NCBI RefSeq assembly: GCF_900090225.1
Contig: NZ_FMHY01000002.1
Location: 3,410,001 to 3,474,000 of the forward strand
DNA length: 64,000 bases
Reading direction: 5' to 3'
From: Micromonospora eburnea
Lineage (GTDB): Bacteria > Actinomycetota > Actinomycetes > Mycobacteriales > Micromonosporaceae
In this document: piece after piece, positions 1-8,816 of the stretch
Layout: every line of letters starts with the position of its first letter
How positions within the stretch are numbered: the stretch's first letter is position 1
Notes under the pieces: generated by a model
Told to the model about the DNA's origin: nothing
Seen by the model: only the letters and a program-made list of their open reading frames with translations
The model's database searches: none
Program-made: the position numbers and the translations under genes

Positions 1-1
1 G

Positions 2-1075
2 CACTACTCGATGGGCTGGCTCCCGGTGGCCGCCGCGCTCGCCGCCGCCGCGCCCCGGGCGGTGAACGCGTTAGCGCAGGCCCCCGGGCTGGGCCGGCTC
101 GCGAAGGCGGTCGGCGGCATCGACCGGCGCCGCGACATCCCGCTGTTCGCCCCGGAGTCGTTCCAACGCTGGTTCGCCCGCCGGACACCGCACGGGGACG
201 GCTCCCGCGGCGAGGTGCTGCTCTGGCCGGACACCTTCACCAACCACCTCCACCCCGGCATCGGGCGGGCCGCGGTCGAGGTGCTGGAGGCGGCCGGCTG
301 GCGGGTACGGGTGCCGGACCGGCCGGTCTGCTGCGGCCTGACCTGGATCTCCACCGGCCAGCTCGGCATGGCCAAGCGGGTGCTCCAGCGGACCGTGGAC
401 GTGCTGCGCCCGCACCTGCGGGCCGGCACCCGGGTGGTCGGGCTGGAACCGAGCTGCACGGCCGTGTTCCGCAGCGACGCCCACGAGCTGTTCCCCGACG
501 ATCACGACGTCGCCAAGCTGCACGAGCAGACCGTCACCCTGGCCGAGCTGCTGCACGACCACAGCCCCGGCTGGCGACCGCCCCGGCTGCCCGCGCACGC
601 CCTGATCCAGACCCACTGCCACCAGCACGCGATCCTGGGCACCGTCGCCGACCAGGCGGTGCTGGCCGAGGCCGGGGTGCGCGCCGACTTCCTCGACTCC
701 GGCTGTTGCGGCCTGGCCGGCAACTTCGGCTTCGAGCAGGGGCACTACGAGGTCTCCGAGGCGTGCGCCGAACGGGTGCTGCTGCCCGCCGTACGCGACG
801 CCGCCGACACCGACGTCATCCTCGCCGACGGCTTCAGCTGCCGTACCCAGGTCGAGCAGAGCGCGGCGGACGGCCGCCGGGCGATCCACCTGGCCGAGTT
901 GCTCCGCGCCGGCCTGCACGGCGGGTCGGTGCCGCCGCGACCCGAGCAGAGCTGGGCCGACCGGCCCGCCTCCCCGTCGCGGGCCGCGCGGTGGGCCGCC
1001 GCCGGGCTGGTCGGTCTGGCCGCGCTGGCCCCGGCGGCCGCGCTCGCCGCGCGGGTGGGCCGGCGGGGACGGTGA
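2..1075 (+). CDS. FAD-linked oxidase / (Fe-S) protein, C-terminal part (5' end outside window)
   Basis: The reading frame is open from the first full codon, so the start lies upstream and only about 357 residues are seen. The fragment carries the cysteine-rich CCG-type domain of glycolate/lactate-oxidase-like Fe-S proteins: a VCCG motif near residue 105, a GLEPSC motif, an HCHQH motif, and a SGCCGLAGNFG motif followed by GFSCRTQ. In full-length relatives this follows an FAD_binding_4 domain and a 4Fe-4S ferredoxin domain, which would lie outside. The last 30 residues form a hydrophobic Ala/Leu segment ending in RRGR, so the protein may be membrane-tethered. It probably oxidises a 2-hydroxy acid; the substrate is unknown. 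The next gene begins 4 nt after the stop, so the two are likely co-transcribed. Confidence 0.85.
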   Translation, partial: HYSMGWLPVAAALAAAAPRAVNALAQAPGLGRLAKAVGGIDRRRDIPLFAPESFQRWFARRTPHGDGSRGEVLLWPDTFTNHLHPGIGRAAVEVLEAAGWRVRVPDRPVCCGLTWISTGQLGMAKRVLQRTVDVLRPHLRAGTRVVGLEPSCTAVFRSDAHELFPDDHDVAKLHEQTVTLAELLHDHSPGWRPPRLPAHALIQTHCHQHAILGTVADQAVLAEAGVRADFLDSGCCGLAGNFGFEQGHYEVSEACAERVLLPAVRDAADTDVILADGFSCRTQVEQSAADGRRAIHLAELLRAGLHGGSVPPRPEQSWADRPASPSRAARWAAAGLVGLAALAPAAALAARVGRRGR

Positions 1076-1079
1076 CCGG

Positions 1080-2159
1080 ATGCGGCTGACCGCGGCGGCG
1101 TACCGGGTGCCCACCGACGCCCCGGAGGGAGACGGCACCCTCGCCTGGTCCAGCACCGTGCTGGCACTGGTCCGCGCCGAGGCCGACGGGCACACCGGCC
1201 TCGGCTGGACCTACGGGCCGGCCGCGGTGGTGCCGGTGGTGACGGAGCTCCTCGCCCCGGTGGTGGCCGGGCTGGACCCGGACGACGTGCCGGCCGTCTG
1301 GACGCTCATGCAGCGCGAGCTGCGCAACGCCGGGCGGCCCGGGGTGGCCGGGCTGGCGCTGTCCGCCGCCGACAACGCGGTCTGGGATCTCAAGGCCCGC
1401 CGGCTCGGCCTGCCGCTGGCCCGGCTGCTCGGCACCGCCCGCCGGGAGGTGCCGGTCTACGGCAGCGGCGGCTTCACCACGTACGACGACGAGCGGCAGC
1501 ACCGCCAGCTCGCCGGCTGGGTGCACGACCAGGGCATCCCCCGGGTGAAGATCAAGATAGGGGAGTCCTGGGGTACCGAGGTGCCGCGCGACCTGGCCCG
1601 GATGGCCGCCGCCCGGCGCGTCATCGGCGACGACACCGAGCTGTACGTCGACGCGAACGGCGCCTACCAGCGCAAGCAGGCGGTCCGGGTGATGCGGGCC
1701 GCCGCCGACCTGGACGTGCGCTGGTACGAGGAGCCGGTCAGCTCCGACGACCTGGTCGGCCTCGGACTGGTCCGGGACCAGGTCCGGCCCGACGTGGCGG
1801 CCGGCGAGTACGGCTACGACCTGGTCTACTTCCACCGGATGGCCCCGTACGTCGACTGCCTCCAGATCGACGTCACCCGCTGCGGCGGCATCACCGAGTT
1901 CCTGCGCGCGGCGGCGGTGGCCGCCGCGGCCGGCCTCCAGGTGTCGGCGCACTGCGCGCCGCACCAGCACCTGCCGGTCGCCGCCGCCGTGCCGAACCTG
2001 CGCCACCTCGAATGGTTCCACGACCACGTCCGGATCGAGTCGATGCTCTTCGACGGGGCCGTGCCGGCCACCGGAGGCGCCGCCGCGGTGCCGCTGGACC
2101 GGCCGGGCAACGGCCTCGACCTGCGGACCGCCGACGCGGAGACCTACCGGGTGGCGTGA
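1080..2159 (+). CDS. Mandelate racemase / muconate lactonizing enzyme family protein
   Basis: An enolase-superfamily enzyme of 359 residues, a normal family length. Visible elements are a KIKIG motif (K157 and K159, candidate catalytic bases), metal ligands in DANGAY (D191), EEPVSSDD (E217) and AGEY (E243), then DVTRCGG and a SAHCAPHQH stretch. These enzymes abstract a proton alpha to a carboxylate using Mg2+ and act as sugar-acid dehydratases, epimerases or racemases. The substrate cannot be read from sequence. It starts 4 nt after the oxidase stop, so the pair probably acts on the same hydroxy or sugar acid. It starts with ATG and has no strong Shine-Dalgarno, which fits translational coupling. 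Confidence 0.9.
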   Translation: MRLTAAAYRVPTDAPEGDGTLAWSSTVLALVRAEADGHTGLGWTYGPAAVVPVVTELLAPVVAGLDPDDVPAVWTLMQRELRNAGRPGVAGLALSAADNAVWDLKARRLGLPLARLLGTARREVPVYGSGGFTTYDDERQHRQLAGWVHDQGIPRVKIKIGESWGTEVPRDLARMAAARRVIGDDTELYVDANGAYQRKQAVRVMRAAADLDVRWYEEPVSSDDLVGLGLVRDQVRPDVAAGEYGYDLVYFHRMAPYVDCLQIDVTRCGGITEFLRAAAVAAAAGLQVSAHCAPHQHLPVAAAVPNLRHLEWFHDHVRIESMLFDGAVPATGGAAAVPLDRPGNGLDLRTADAETYRVA

Positions 2160-2195
2160 GGCGACGGGACGCCAGCGTGCGCCGGCCGGGTCCGG

Positions 2196-3995
2196 TCAGC
2201 GCGGGACCGGGCAGTATTCGGCCTGGCCGAGGGTCACCGCGGTCTCCAGCATCAGCGCGTGCACGAACGCCTGCGGAAAGTTTCCGCGTAACTGCCGCTG
2301 TTGCACGTCGTACTCCTCGGTGAAGAGACCCGGTGACCCGCACGCGGCCCGGTTGCGCTCGAACCAGCGGTTGGCCCCCACCACGTCGCCGGCCTGCCAG
2401 GCGGCGAGCGCCGCGGCGAACCCGCAGAGCAGGAAGGCGCCCTCCGCGTCGCCGAGCGGCCGGCTGTCCGGGCGGAACCGGTACAGGTAGCCCTCGCGCT
2501 CCAACTCGCCCAGGACCGCCCCACGGGTCGCCGCGGTACGCGGATCCCCGACCGGCAGCGCCCCCCGAATGCCGGGGAACAGCAGCGCCCCGTCGACCCG
2601 CCCGTCGTCGTACGCCCGCTGCCACCGGCCGGACGGATGCAGGCCGTGCGCCGCGGCGTCGGCGAGGATCGTGTCGGCGAGCGCCGCCCACCGCCCGGCC
2701 GACCCGCGCGGCGCGACCCGGGCGGCCGCCCGTAGCCCGGCCACGCACATCAGCTTCGAGTGCGTCCACTGCCGGGCCGACAGCTCCCAGACGCCCGAGT
2801 CGGGCTGTTGCCAGCGCTGCCCGATGGTCCGCACGGCCAGCTCCATCGCCCGCCAGGAGGCGTCGTCCAGCCGGTCGTGCCGCCCGGCGGCGGCCAGCAA
2901 CAGCAGGATCTCGCCGAACACGTCGAGCTGGCACTGTTCCCGCACCCAGTTGCCGACCCGGGGCGACCCGCCCGGATAGCCCGGCAGGAAGTCCAGCCCG
3001 TGCTGCGGCGGCACCGGGTCGCCGTCGACCGTGTAGGCGGGGGCGAGGCGGTCACCGTCGGCGAGCACCCGCTCGGTGAGGAAGGCGACCGCGTCGTCCA
3101 GCAGGTCGTACCGGCCGACCAGGGCGGCGGCCTGGCCCACGAAGGACTGGTCCCGCAGCCAGGCGTAGCGGTAGTCGTAGTTGTGGCCGGCGAGCGCCCG
3201 CTCGGGCAGTGCCATGGTCGCCGCCGCCACCGTGCCGCCACCCGGCCTGGTCAGTCCGCGCAGCACGGCGTACGCGAAGACCGCGTCCCGCTGCGCGGGC
3301 CCGCCGGTGAGCGGCGGCAGGGACGCCTTCCAGGTCTGCTCGGTGGTCCGCCACAACTCGTCGGGCCGGGGCGGCTCGGCGTCGAACGGCCGCGTCGCGA
3401 TCTCCAGCACCAGATCGTGCCGCCCGCCGGCGGGGATCGTCAGCTCGCCGCAGAGCGGGCCGTCACCGCTGGGCCGGAGCCGTTCCCCGCCGCTGTGCCG
3501 CAGGTACAGGTCGCCCGTACGGGCCAGCCAGAGCGGCCCGTCGCGGCGTACCTCGCGCACCGGCTCGCGGCCGAAGTCGGCGCGCGGATCGAGCCGGACG
3601 CGAACGACGGCGTCCCGGTCCAACGCGTGGATCTGCCGCAGCAGCACCACCCGCCGTTCCTCGCCGGGAAACAGCAGGGCCTCGCGGGACTCGATGATCC
3701 CGTCCGTGGTCACCCACCGGCTCACCCACACCAGCGAGTCCGGCTCGTAGTGGCCGCCCCAGACGTACCGGTGGTTCGCCGGCGTCACCAGGTAGTCGCC
3801 CCGGCCGCCGAGCAGGCCGCTGAACACCGACGGGTCCGCCCACCCGGGGGCGCAGAGCCAGGTCACGTTGCCGTCCGGGCCGACGAGGGCGCCCCGGTGG
3901 CCGTCGGCGAGCAGCGCGTACTCACGTAGCACGCTCGGCCCGTGGACGTCCGTCGCCGAGGTGCCGGGCCGCTCGTCCCGTCCCACCGGCACCAC
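2196..3995 (-). CDS. Glycoside hydrolase family 15 protein (glucoamylase/trehalase-like)
   Basis: About 599 residues, typical of cytoplasmic actinobacterial GH15 enzymes (glucoamylase or GH15-type trehalase). The N-terminal part (residues 20-240) matches the beta-sandwich that precedes the alpha/alpha barrel, with a VGPDGNVTWLCAP motif. The barrel carries YDYRYAWLRD, a WELS motif holding a candidate general acid (E404) and a TEEYD motif (E560/E561) holding the candidate general base, followed by GNFPQAF. No signal peptide is seen. The listed GTG start is the longest choice; a GTG 9 nt further in (3986) has a better-spaced GGGAGG ribosome site. It converges with the enolase-superfamily gene. 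Whether it acts on trehalose or on alpha-glucans is open. Confidence 0.9.
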   Translation of the reverse strand: MVPVGRDERPGTSATDVHGPSVLREYALLADGHRGALVGPDGNVTWLCAPGWADPSVFSGLLGGRGDYLVTPANHRYVWGGHYEPDSLVWVSRWVTTDGIIESREALLFPGEERRVVLLRQIHALDRDAVVRVRLDPRADFGREPVREVRRDGPLWLARTGDLYLRHSGGERLRPSGDGPLCGELTIPAGGRHDLVLEIATRPFDAEPPRPDELWRTTEQTWKASLPPLTGGPAQRDAVFAYAVLRGLTRPGGGTVAAATMALPERALAGHNYDYRYAWLRDQSFVGQAAALVGRYDLLDDAVAFLTERVLADGDRLAPAYTVDGDPVPPQHGLDFLPGYPGGSPRVGNWVREQCQLDVFGEILLLLAAAGRHDRLDDASWRAMELAVRTIGQRWQQPDSGVWELSARQWTHSKLMCVAGLRAAARVAPRGSAGRWAALADTILADAAAHGLHPSGRWQRAYDDGRVDGALLFPGIRGALPVGDPRTAATRGAVLGELEREGYLYRFRPDSRPLGDAEGAFLLCGFAAALAAWQAGDVVGANRWFERNRAACGSPGLFTEEYDVQQRQLRGNFPQAFVHALMLETAVTLGQAEYCPVPR

Positions 3996-4125
3996 CTCCC
4001 GCAGCCCCTACCCGGCGCGGGCCGGCCCACACCTGCCCCGCCGAACCCGCATCCGACCGGAGTACCCGGCCGGTGCCGGGGTACAGCCTCGGACAGGACA
4101 GGACGGACGAGGTCGGGGGAGTGTG

Positions 4126-5139
4126 ATGGGTCGAAACCGGGAGCACGCGCGGGTGGCGGTGATCACGGGGGCCAGCGCCGGGGTGGGGCGGGCCACCGCC
4201 CGGTTGCTCGCCCGGCGTGGCATCGCCATCGCCCTGCTGGCACGGGGACGCACCGGCCTGGACGCCGCCGCCGCGGAGGTACGGGCCGCCGGCAGCCGGG
4301 CCCTGCCCGTCGAGGTGGACATGGCCGAGTACGACCAGGTGGTGGCCGCCGGCCAACGGGTCGAGGCCGAACTCGGGCCGATCGACCTGTGGATCAACGA
4401 CGCGTTCAGCTCCGTCTTCGCCCCGTTCCAGCAGACCCGGCCCGAGGAGTTCCGCCGGGCCACGGAGGTCACCTATCTCGGCTACGTGCACGGCACCCGG
4501 GTGGCCCTGCACCACATGGTGCCCCGGGACCGCGGCACCATCGTCCAGGTCGGGTCGGCGCTGGCCTACCGGGGCATCCCGTTGCAGGCCACGTACTGCG
4601 GGGCCAAGCACGCGATCGTCGGGTTCACCGAGGCGCTGCGCTGCGAGCTGATGCACGACCGGAGCAAGGTCAGGGTGACCATGGTGCAGTTGCCCGCGCT
4701 GAACACCCCGCAGTTCGACTGGTTGTTGTCCCGGCTGCCCCGGCACGCCCAACCGGTGCCACCGATCTACGATCCGATGGTCGCCGCCCGGGCCATCGTC
4801 GGCGCCGCCGACCGGCCCGGCCGCCGGGAGTACTGGGTGGGTGTCTCCACCGCCCTGACCATCCTCGGCAACCGGATCGCGCCCGGCCTGCTCGACCGGT
4901 ATCTCGCGCGTACCGGCTACGACTCGCAGCAGGCCGAACGGCCGACCGACCAGGACCGGCCGGTCAACCTGTGGCAGCCGGCGGACGGCCCGGACGGCCG
5001 GGACTACGGCGCGCGGGGCAGCTTCACCAGCCGGTCGCACCGGCACAGCGCGCAGGCCTGGTTGTCCCGGCACCGCCTGGTCACCGCCGCCGGCCTCACC
5101 GGCGCGGCGGCCGGCGTCCTGGCCTGGCGTCGCCACTGA
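4126..5139 (+). CDS. SDR family oxidoreductase with C-terminal hydrophobic tail
   Basis: A short-chain dehydrogenase of 337 residues. The Rossmann nucleotide motif is TGASAGVG (near residue 17), the NNAG position reads NDAF, and the catalytic YxxxK is YCGAK. The ATG is preceded by a GGGGGA ribosome site 5 nt upstream; a GTG one codon earlier is possible. After the SDR fold comes a polar linker (RSHRHSAQ) and a short hydrophobic segment ending in AWRRH, suggesting membrane association. This matches the actinobacterial SDR subgroup annotated only as SDR family oxidoreductase; the substrate is unknown. It is transcribed away from the GH15 gene, with about 130 nt between them. Confidence 0.88.
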   Translation: MGRNREHARVAVITGASAGVGRATARLLARRGIAIALLARGRTGLDAAAAEVRAAGSRALPVEVDMAEYDQVVAAGQRVEAELGPIDLWINDAFSSVFAPFQQTRPEEFRRATEVTYLGYVHGTRVALHHMVPRDRGTIVQVGSALAYRGIPLQATYCGAKHAIVGFTEALRCELMHDRSKVRVTMVQLPALNTPQFDWLLSRLPRHAQPVPPIYDPMVAARAIVGAADRPGRREYWVGVSTALTILGNRIAPGLLDRYLARTGYDSQQAERPTDQDRPVNLWQPADGPDGRDYGARGSFTSRSHRHSAQAWLSRHRLVTAAGLTGAAAGVLAWRRH

Positions 5140-5231
5140 CCCTCCGGCCTGCGGACCGCCCGAGACCGGGCAGCCGCGCCGAACGAGCCGGGCCCGGTCG
5201 CGGCGCGGGTGGACGGGCAGCCCGCCGGGCG

Positions 5232-5247
5232 TAGGCTGACCGGCGTG
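5232..5247 (+). promoter_or_regulatory. Leaderless-type promoter: TAGGCT, 7 nt, GTG
   Basis: A -10-like TAGGCT ends 7 nt before the GTG at 5245, and no Shine-Dalgarno is present. This is the arrangement of leaderless actinobacterial mRNAs and supports that GTG over an in-frame GTG 36 nt upstream. Confidence 0.6.
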
Positions 5248-6312
5248 GATGCCGAAGACCGGATCGCGCTGTTCCTCGACTACGAGAACCTGGCGCTGGG
5301 CGTACGTGACCATCACGGCGGCCGGCCCTTCGACTTCCGCCCGATCGCCGACGCCCTCGCCGAGCGGGGCCGGGTGGTGGTGCGCCGCGCGTACGCCGAC
5401 TGGTCGTACTTCGACGAGGACCGGCGGATGCTCACCCGGTCGCACGTCGAACTCATCGAGATCCCCCAGCGGATGGGCGCCACCCGGAAGAACGCCGCCG
5501 ACATCAAGATGGCCGTGGACGCCGTGGAGCTGGCCTTCGAACGCGACTACCTCTCCACGTTCGTGATCTGCACCGGCGACAGCGACTTCACCCCGCTGGT
5601 CTACAAGCTCCGCGAACTCAACAAGCGGGTGATCGGGGTCGGTGTGGAGAACTCCACCTCGGCCCTGCTCCCGCCCGCCTGCGACGAGTTCCTCTACTAC
5701 GACCGGCTGGAGGGGGTCGAGATACCCGCCACCGCCGGTCGGCGGGGCCGTCCGGGTCGGGTGTCCGCCCCCGAGGCCCCCCAGCCGCCGGAGCCCGAGC
5801 CCCAGCCGGTGGCGGAGGAGTCCGCCCGGGACGTCGACACGCTCGCCGTCCTCGTGGCGCAGACGGTGGCCGGCCTCCAGGGCGGCACCAGCGGTGCGGT
5901 GACCGCCTCCGGGCTGAAGCGGACCCTGCTGCGCAAGGATCCGACGTTCAGCGAGTCCGACTACGGCTTCCGTACCTTCGGTGAACTCCTGCGCTACCTC
6001 GCCGAACACGACGTGGTCGAGCTGGCCGAGGGGCCCGCCAAGGGCGACCCGGAGGTGTCGCTGCCGGAACGCGGTGACCCGGAGGCCGCCTTCGCGCTGC
6101 TTCGCTCCGTGGTCGCGGATCTGGCCGGCGGCGGCGCGGTCGCGCTCTCCGGGCTGAAGGACCAGCTCCGCCGGGCGCGCCCCGACTTCAGCGAGAAGAA
6201 GCTCGGCTACCGCAGTTTCCTCCAGTTCTGCAAGGCGGCGGCCACCAGCGGTGTGGTGGACCTGCGGTGGAGCCCGGACACCGACGACTACCTGCTCACC
6301 CCGCGGTCCTGA
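5245..6312 (+). CDS. NYN (PIN-like) domain protein with two OST-HTH/LOTUS repeats
   Basis: 355 residues. The N-terminal 160 residues are an NYN domain of the LabA/DUF88 type: LFLDYENLA at residues 8-16, conserved acidic residues in KNAADIKMAVDAV, and TGDSDFTPL. These aspartates form the metal site of PIN-like RNases. After a Pro-rich linker come two repeats of an OST-HTH (LOTUS) winged helix: residues ~200-275 with a DYGFRTFGELL motif and ~280-350 with LGYRSFLQF. LOTUS domains bind RNA, so an RNA-processing or decay role is likely but not shown. It ends at a hairpin shared with the convergent gene. Confidence 0.9.
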   Translation: MDAEDRIALFLDYENLALGVRDHHGGRPFDFRPIADALAERGRVVVRRAYADWSYFDEDRRMLTRSHVELIEIPQRMGATRKNAADIKMAVDAVELAFERDYLSTFVICTGDSDFTPLVYKLRELNKRVIGVGVENSTSALLPPACDEFLYYDRLEGVEIPATAGRRGRPGRVSAPEAPQPPEPEPQPVAEESARDVDTLAVLVAQTVAGLQGGTSGAVTASGLKRTLLRKDPTFSESDYGFRTFGELLRYLAEHDVVELAEGPAKGDPEVSLPERGDPEAAFALLRSVVADLAGGGAVALSGLKDQLRRARPDFSEKKLGYRSFLQFCKAAATSGVVDLRWSPDTDDYLLTPRS

Positions 6313-6340
6313 TCGGCGCCGGCCCGGGCGGCGGCGCCGA
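6313..6340. terminator. Hairpin between convergent genes
   Basis: Perfect 9-bp arms TCGGCGCCG and CGGCGCCGA with a 10-nt loop begin right after the stop of the NYN gene. There is no T-run. The position between two convergent genes suggests a bidirectional GC-rich terminator. Confidence 0.5.
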
Positions 6341-6406
6341 CCGGGCCGCTCCCGGCGCCGCCCCGTGGAGGTCAGCGGCTCACGAGCCGGGCAGCCGCCC
6401 GCGTGC

Positions 6407-7684
6407 TCACCGGTCGGCCGCCGGGCACAGCAGCAGGTTCACCAGCGGCAGGTGGAGCAGGCCCGGGCAGTCGTCGCGCACCGGGAAGCCGGTCGACGGC
6501 GTCGGGGCGGGTGCCGCGGTCGGGGCCGGGGCGGTGGTCGGAGCGGGGCCCGTGGTCGGGGTGAGCGTCGCGGCCGGCTCGGGTCGGGTGGTCGGAGCCG
6601 GAGCCGGAGCCGGAGCCGTGCCCGTGCCCGTGCCCGTGCCCGTGCCCGTGGCGCGCGTTGCCGTGGCGGCGCTCCGACGCGTCACGGGCCCGGTGACCGG
6701 CTCGCCCCCGGTGGCGGCACCGCCCGTCGTCCGGGCCACGGGAGTGGTCACCGGCGGGCGGCGGGTCGGGCTGCCCCCCGGCCCGGGCACCGCGGGCGGG
6801 CTCGGGACCGGGTCGCCGATGGTCCAGCCCACGTCCGCGGTTGCGGCGATCCCGCCCGCGCCCGCCTCCGCCCCGTACGGCAGCTCCGCCGGCTCGGCGC
6901 GGAGGGTGCCGGTGGCCAGCGCCGCGAGCGCCACCGCGACGACGACGGCGGCGGCCGCCGCCATCCGCTCGGGGCGCGGCACGGGGAACGGAGCGTGGTG
7001 CGGCTCCGCCGGCGCCGGCGGAGCCGGTCGGGCGTCGCGGTGAGCCGCCAACAACGCGTCGACCTGCGCGACGACGGCGGCGCGTGACCCGGCGGCGGTG
7101 GCGAAGGCGAGGGTGAGATAGAAGCGGGCGTTCACGGCGGCGGCGGCCGGGATCCGCAATCCGGCCGGCCGGCGGCCGTCCGCGGTGTGCAGCAGGGTGA
7201 TCGGGACCTCGGGGTGGTGCCCCGGACCCAGCATGCCCCGGTACGTCCACTCGCGTCGGCCGTGGCGTCCGGCGAAGGCGACGCGACGGTCGGTGACGAC
7301 CGCCATGCCGGCGTCGACGACCCGCAGGCCCGCCGGCAGTACGCGCCCGGGCTCGTCCACGGTGTCCGCCGCGACGGTCAGCCCCGGCGCGGGCAGCCCG
7401 GTGAGGTGCCGCGCCTCGGCCTCGATCAGCTCCGCGGCCGGCAGTACGCGGTAGACGACCTCGTCGTGGTCGAGTTCGGCCGGCAGCCCGGCCCGTGGCT
7501 GCGCGCACCCGACGAACGCGGTGGCCTCGATCCGTAGCCGGACGAGATGCTCCTCGTGCCGGCGCCAGGTCCGCAGCCGCGCGTCGTACGCCCGCTGCCG
7601 CCGGTCGTCCTCGCGCCGCGCCCACTCGCCCGGCCAGCGGGAGGCCCGGGGGTTCGTCGCGACGGCGGAGGGTTTCGCCTGCAC
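6407..7684 (-). CDS. Hypothetical membrane protein with low-complexity Thr/Pro/Ala tail
   Basis: 425 residues, family not recognised. The first ~70 residues are charged and probably helical. Residues ~75-200 look like a globular cytoplasmic domain, a short transmembrane helix follows (AAAAAVVVAVALAALA), and the C-terminal 140 residues are rich in Thr, Pro, Ala and Gly, including a run of alternating T-G and then A-P. This suggests an N-in membrane protein with a flexible extracytoplasmic tail ending in a short Cys-containing hydrophobic end (LVNLLLC). The start is a GTG with GAGGT directly upstream. Other frames over this region give Arg-rich or Pro-rich shadows. A function cannot be assigned. 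Confidence 0.65.
   Translation of the reverse strand: MQAKPSAVATNPRASRWPGEWARREDDRRQRAYDARLRTWRRHEEHLVRLRIEATAFVGCAQPRAGLPAELDHDEVVYRVLPAAELIEAEARHLTGLPAPGLTVAADTVDEPGRVLPAGLRVVDAGMAVVTDRRVAFAGRHGRREWTYRGMLGPGHHPEVPITLLHTADGRRPAGLRIPAAAAVNARFYLTLAFATAAGSRAAVVAQVDALLAAHRDARPAPPAPAEPHHAPFPVPRPERMAAAAAVVVAVALAALATGTLRAEPAELPYGAEAGAGGIAATADVGWTIGDPVPSPPAVPGPGGSPTRRPPVTTPVARTTGGAATGGEPVTGPVTRRSAATATRATGTGTGTGTGTAPAPAPAPTTRPEPAATLTPTTGPAPTTAPAPTAAPAPTPSTGFPVRDDCPGLLHLPLVNLLLCPAADR
6594..6647 (-). repeat. Tandem hexanucleotide repeats inside a coding region
   Basis: Four copies of GGAGCC are followed directly by five copies of GTGCCC (plus strand). In the coding strand they encode alternating Ala-Pro and Thr-Gly. 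Because the unit is 6 nt, copy-number change would keep the frame and alter tail length. Confidence 0.9.
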
Positions 7685-7848
7685 ACCTCGTACAACGGCC
7701 GCCGTCCGGGAAGGACACGCGGCGCGGGTGGGTCGTCCGCTTCTCTGTTACCCCGAGTGATCACGATGGTGCTGCTCGTGCCGAGTCAGTATCCTTTGAG
7801 GACTTTCCGCGCCGCACCTCCTGTCGTGCTCTCCCTAGGGGTGACCCA

Positions 7849-8670
7849 TTGTCTGATCTTGTCCTCACCGAGAAGCGTGGTCTGACCGCCGGCCCGGCGA
7901 CGATCGGCGCGACGATCCAGCGCCAGCGGTCGAACTTCCTCCGCCTCGTCACGCAACTCGATCCGGCGGGCTGGTCGGCGAAGACCCGCTGCACCGCCTG
8001 GTCGGTGCACGACGTGGTCCGGCACGTGGTCAACGTGGCCGAGCTGCACGTCGCGCTGCTCAGCGGCAGTCCGGACGTCGGGCGGTTCCTGCGCCACGGC
8101 CCCTTCCATCCGGCCACCACCCCGGCGCTGTGGCTGGCGGACTCGCCCGCGCAGAGCCCGGAGGAGACCGTCCAGACCCTCACGGACCTGGTGGCGCGGG
8201 AACGGGAGCTGTTCCAGGCCCGGGCCGTCGGGCCGGAGGGCCCGCTGATGCCCGCGCCGAGCGGGCGTCAACTGCACTGGTCGACCCTGTCCCTGCACAT
8301 GCTCTGGGACGCCTGGATCCACGAACGGGACGTGGCGCTGGCGCTCGGGTTGGAGCCGGAGTCGCGCGCCGAGGACTTTCCCCTGGTCACCATGTACGGT
8401 CTGCTGATCGCCGGGGGTGTCGGCGTGCTCGTCGGCAATCCGCCGGCGGCCACGCTCGCACTGCGGGGCGCCACCGAGTCGCGGTACGAGATCGGCGTCG
8501 CCGAGGACGACGTGTTCGTCGCGGCGGGCGTCGACGGCGACCCGCAGGGGCACGGGGCGGCCGACGAGGTGTTGGACAGCCTCACCGGCCGCGAACCGGA
8601 GCTCGCCCGGGCACTGACGGCACAGGAGCCGGTCCTCGCCTCCCTGGGGGTGCTCCGGCAGGTGATGTGA
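7849..8670 (+). CDS. Maleylpyruvate isomerase / mycothiol-dependent (MDMPI, DinB-like) family protein
   Basis: 273 residues if translation starts at the TTG at 7849, which has AGGGG about 7 nt upstream; no ATG or GTG lies in a suitable place in this frame. The N-terminal helical domain shows TAWSVHDVVRHVVNVAELH and LWDAWIHERDVAL, the metal-ligand histidine pattern of the MDMPI_N four-helix DinB-like fold, followed by an MDMPI_C-like domain. Members use mycothiol as cofactor or act in thiol-dependent isomerisation, and mycothiol is specific to Actinobacteria. The actual substrate is unknown. It is divergent from the low-complexity membrane protein across about 160 nt containing a TATCCT box near 7789. 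Confidence 0.8.
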   Translation: MSDLVLTEKRGLTAGPATIGATIQRQRSNFLRLVTQLDPAGWSAKTRCTAWSVHDVVRHVVNVAELHVALLSGSPDVGRFLRHGPFHPATTPALWLADSPAQSPEETVQTLTDLVARERELFQARAVGPEGPLMPAPSGRQLHWSTLSLHMLWDAWIHERDVALALGLEPESRAEDFPLVTMYGLLIAGGVGVLVGNPPAATLALRGATESRYEIGVAEDDVFVAAGVDGDPQGHGAADEVLDSLTGREPELARALTAQEPVLASLGVLRQVM

Positions 8671-8816
8671 CGGATTCCCGGGCGCGTCGCCACCCGAACG
8701 ACGCCCACGCCCGCCGCCGGGCCGCCGTCGAGGCGGCCCGGCGGCGTACCGGGACCGTCACCGCTCGGATCGTCGGGCGGGGTCCTGCGCAGTTACGCGT
8801 GGGCCGCCGCGCCGGA

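Noticed and set aside
3922..6009. 695-residue minus-strand open frame over the SDR and NYN genes
   Set aside because: Both plus-strand genes have recognisable families; this frame has no coherent protein character.
6594..6647. CRISPR-like repeats
   Set aside because: Units are only 6 nt with no spacers and lie inside a coding frame.
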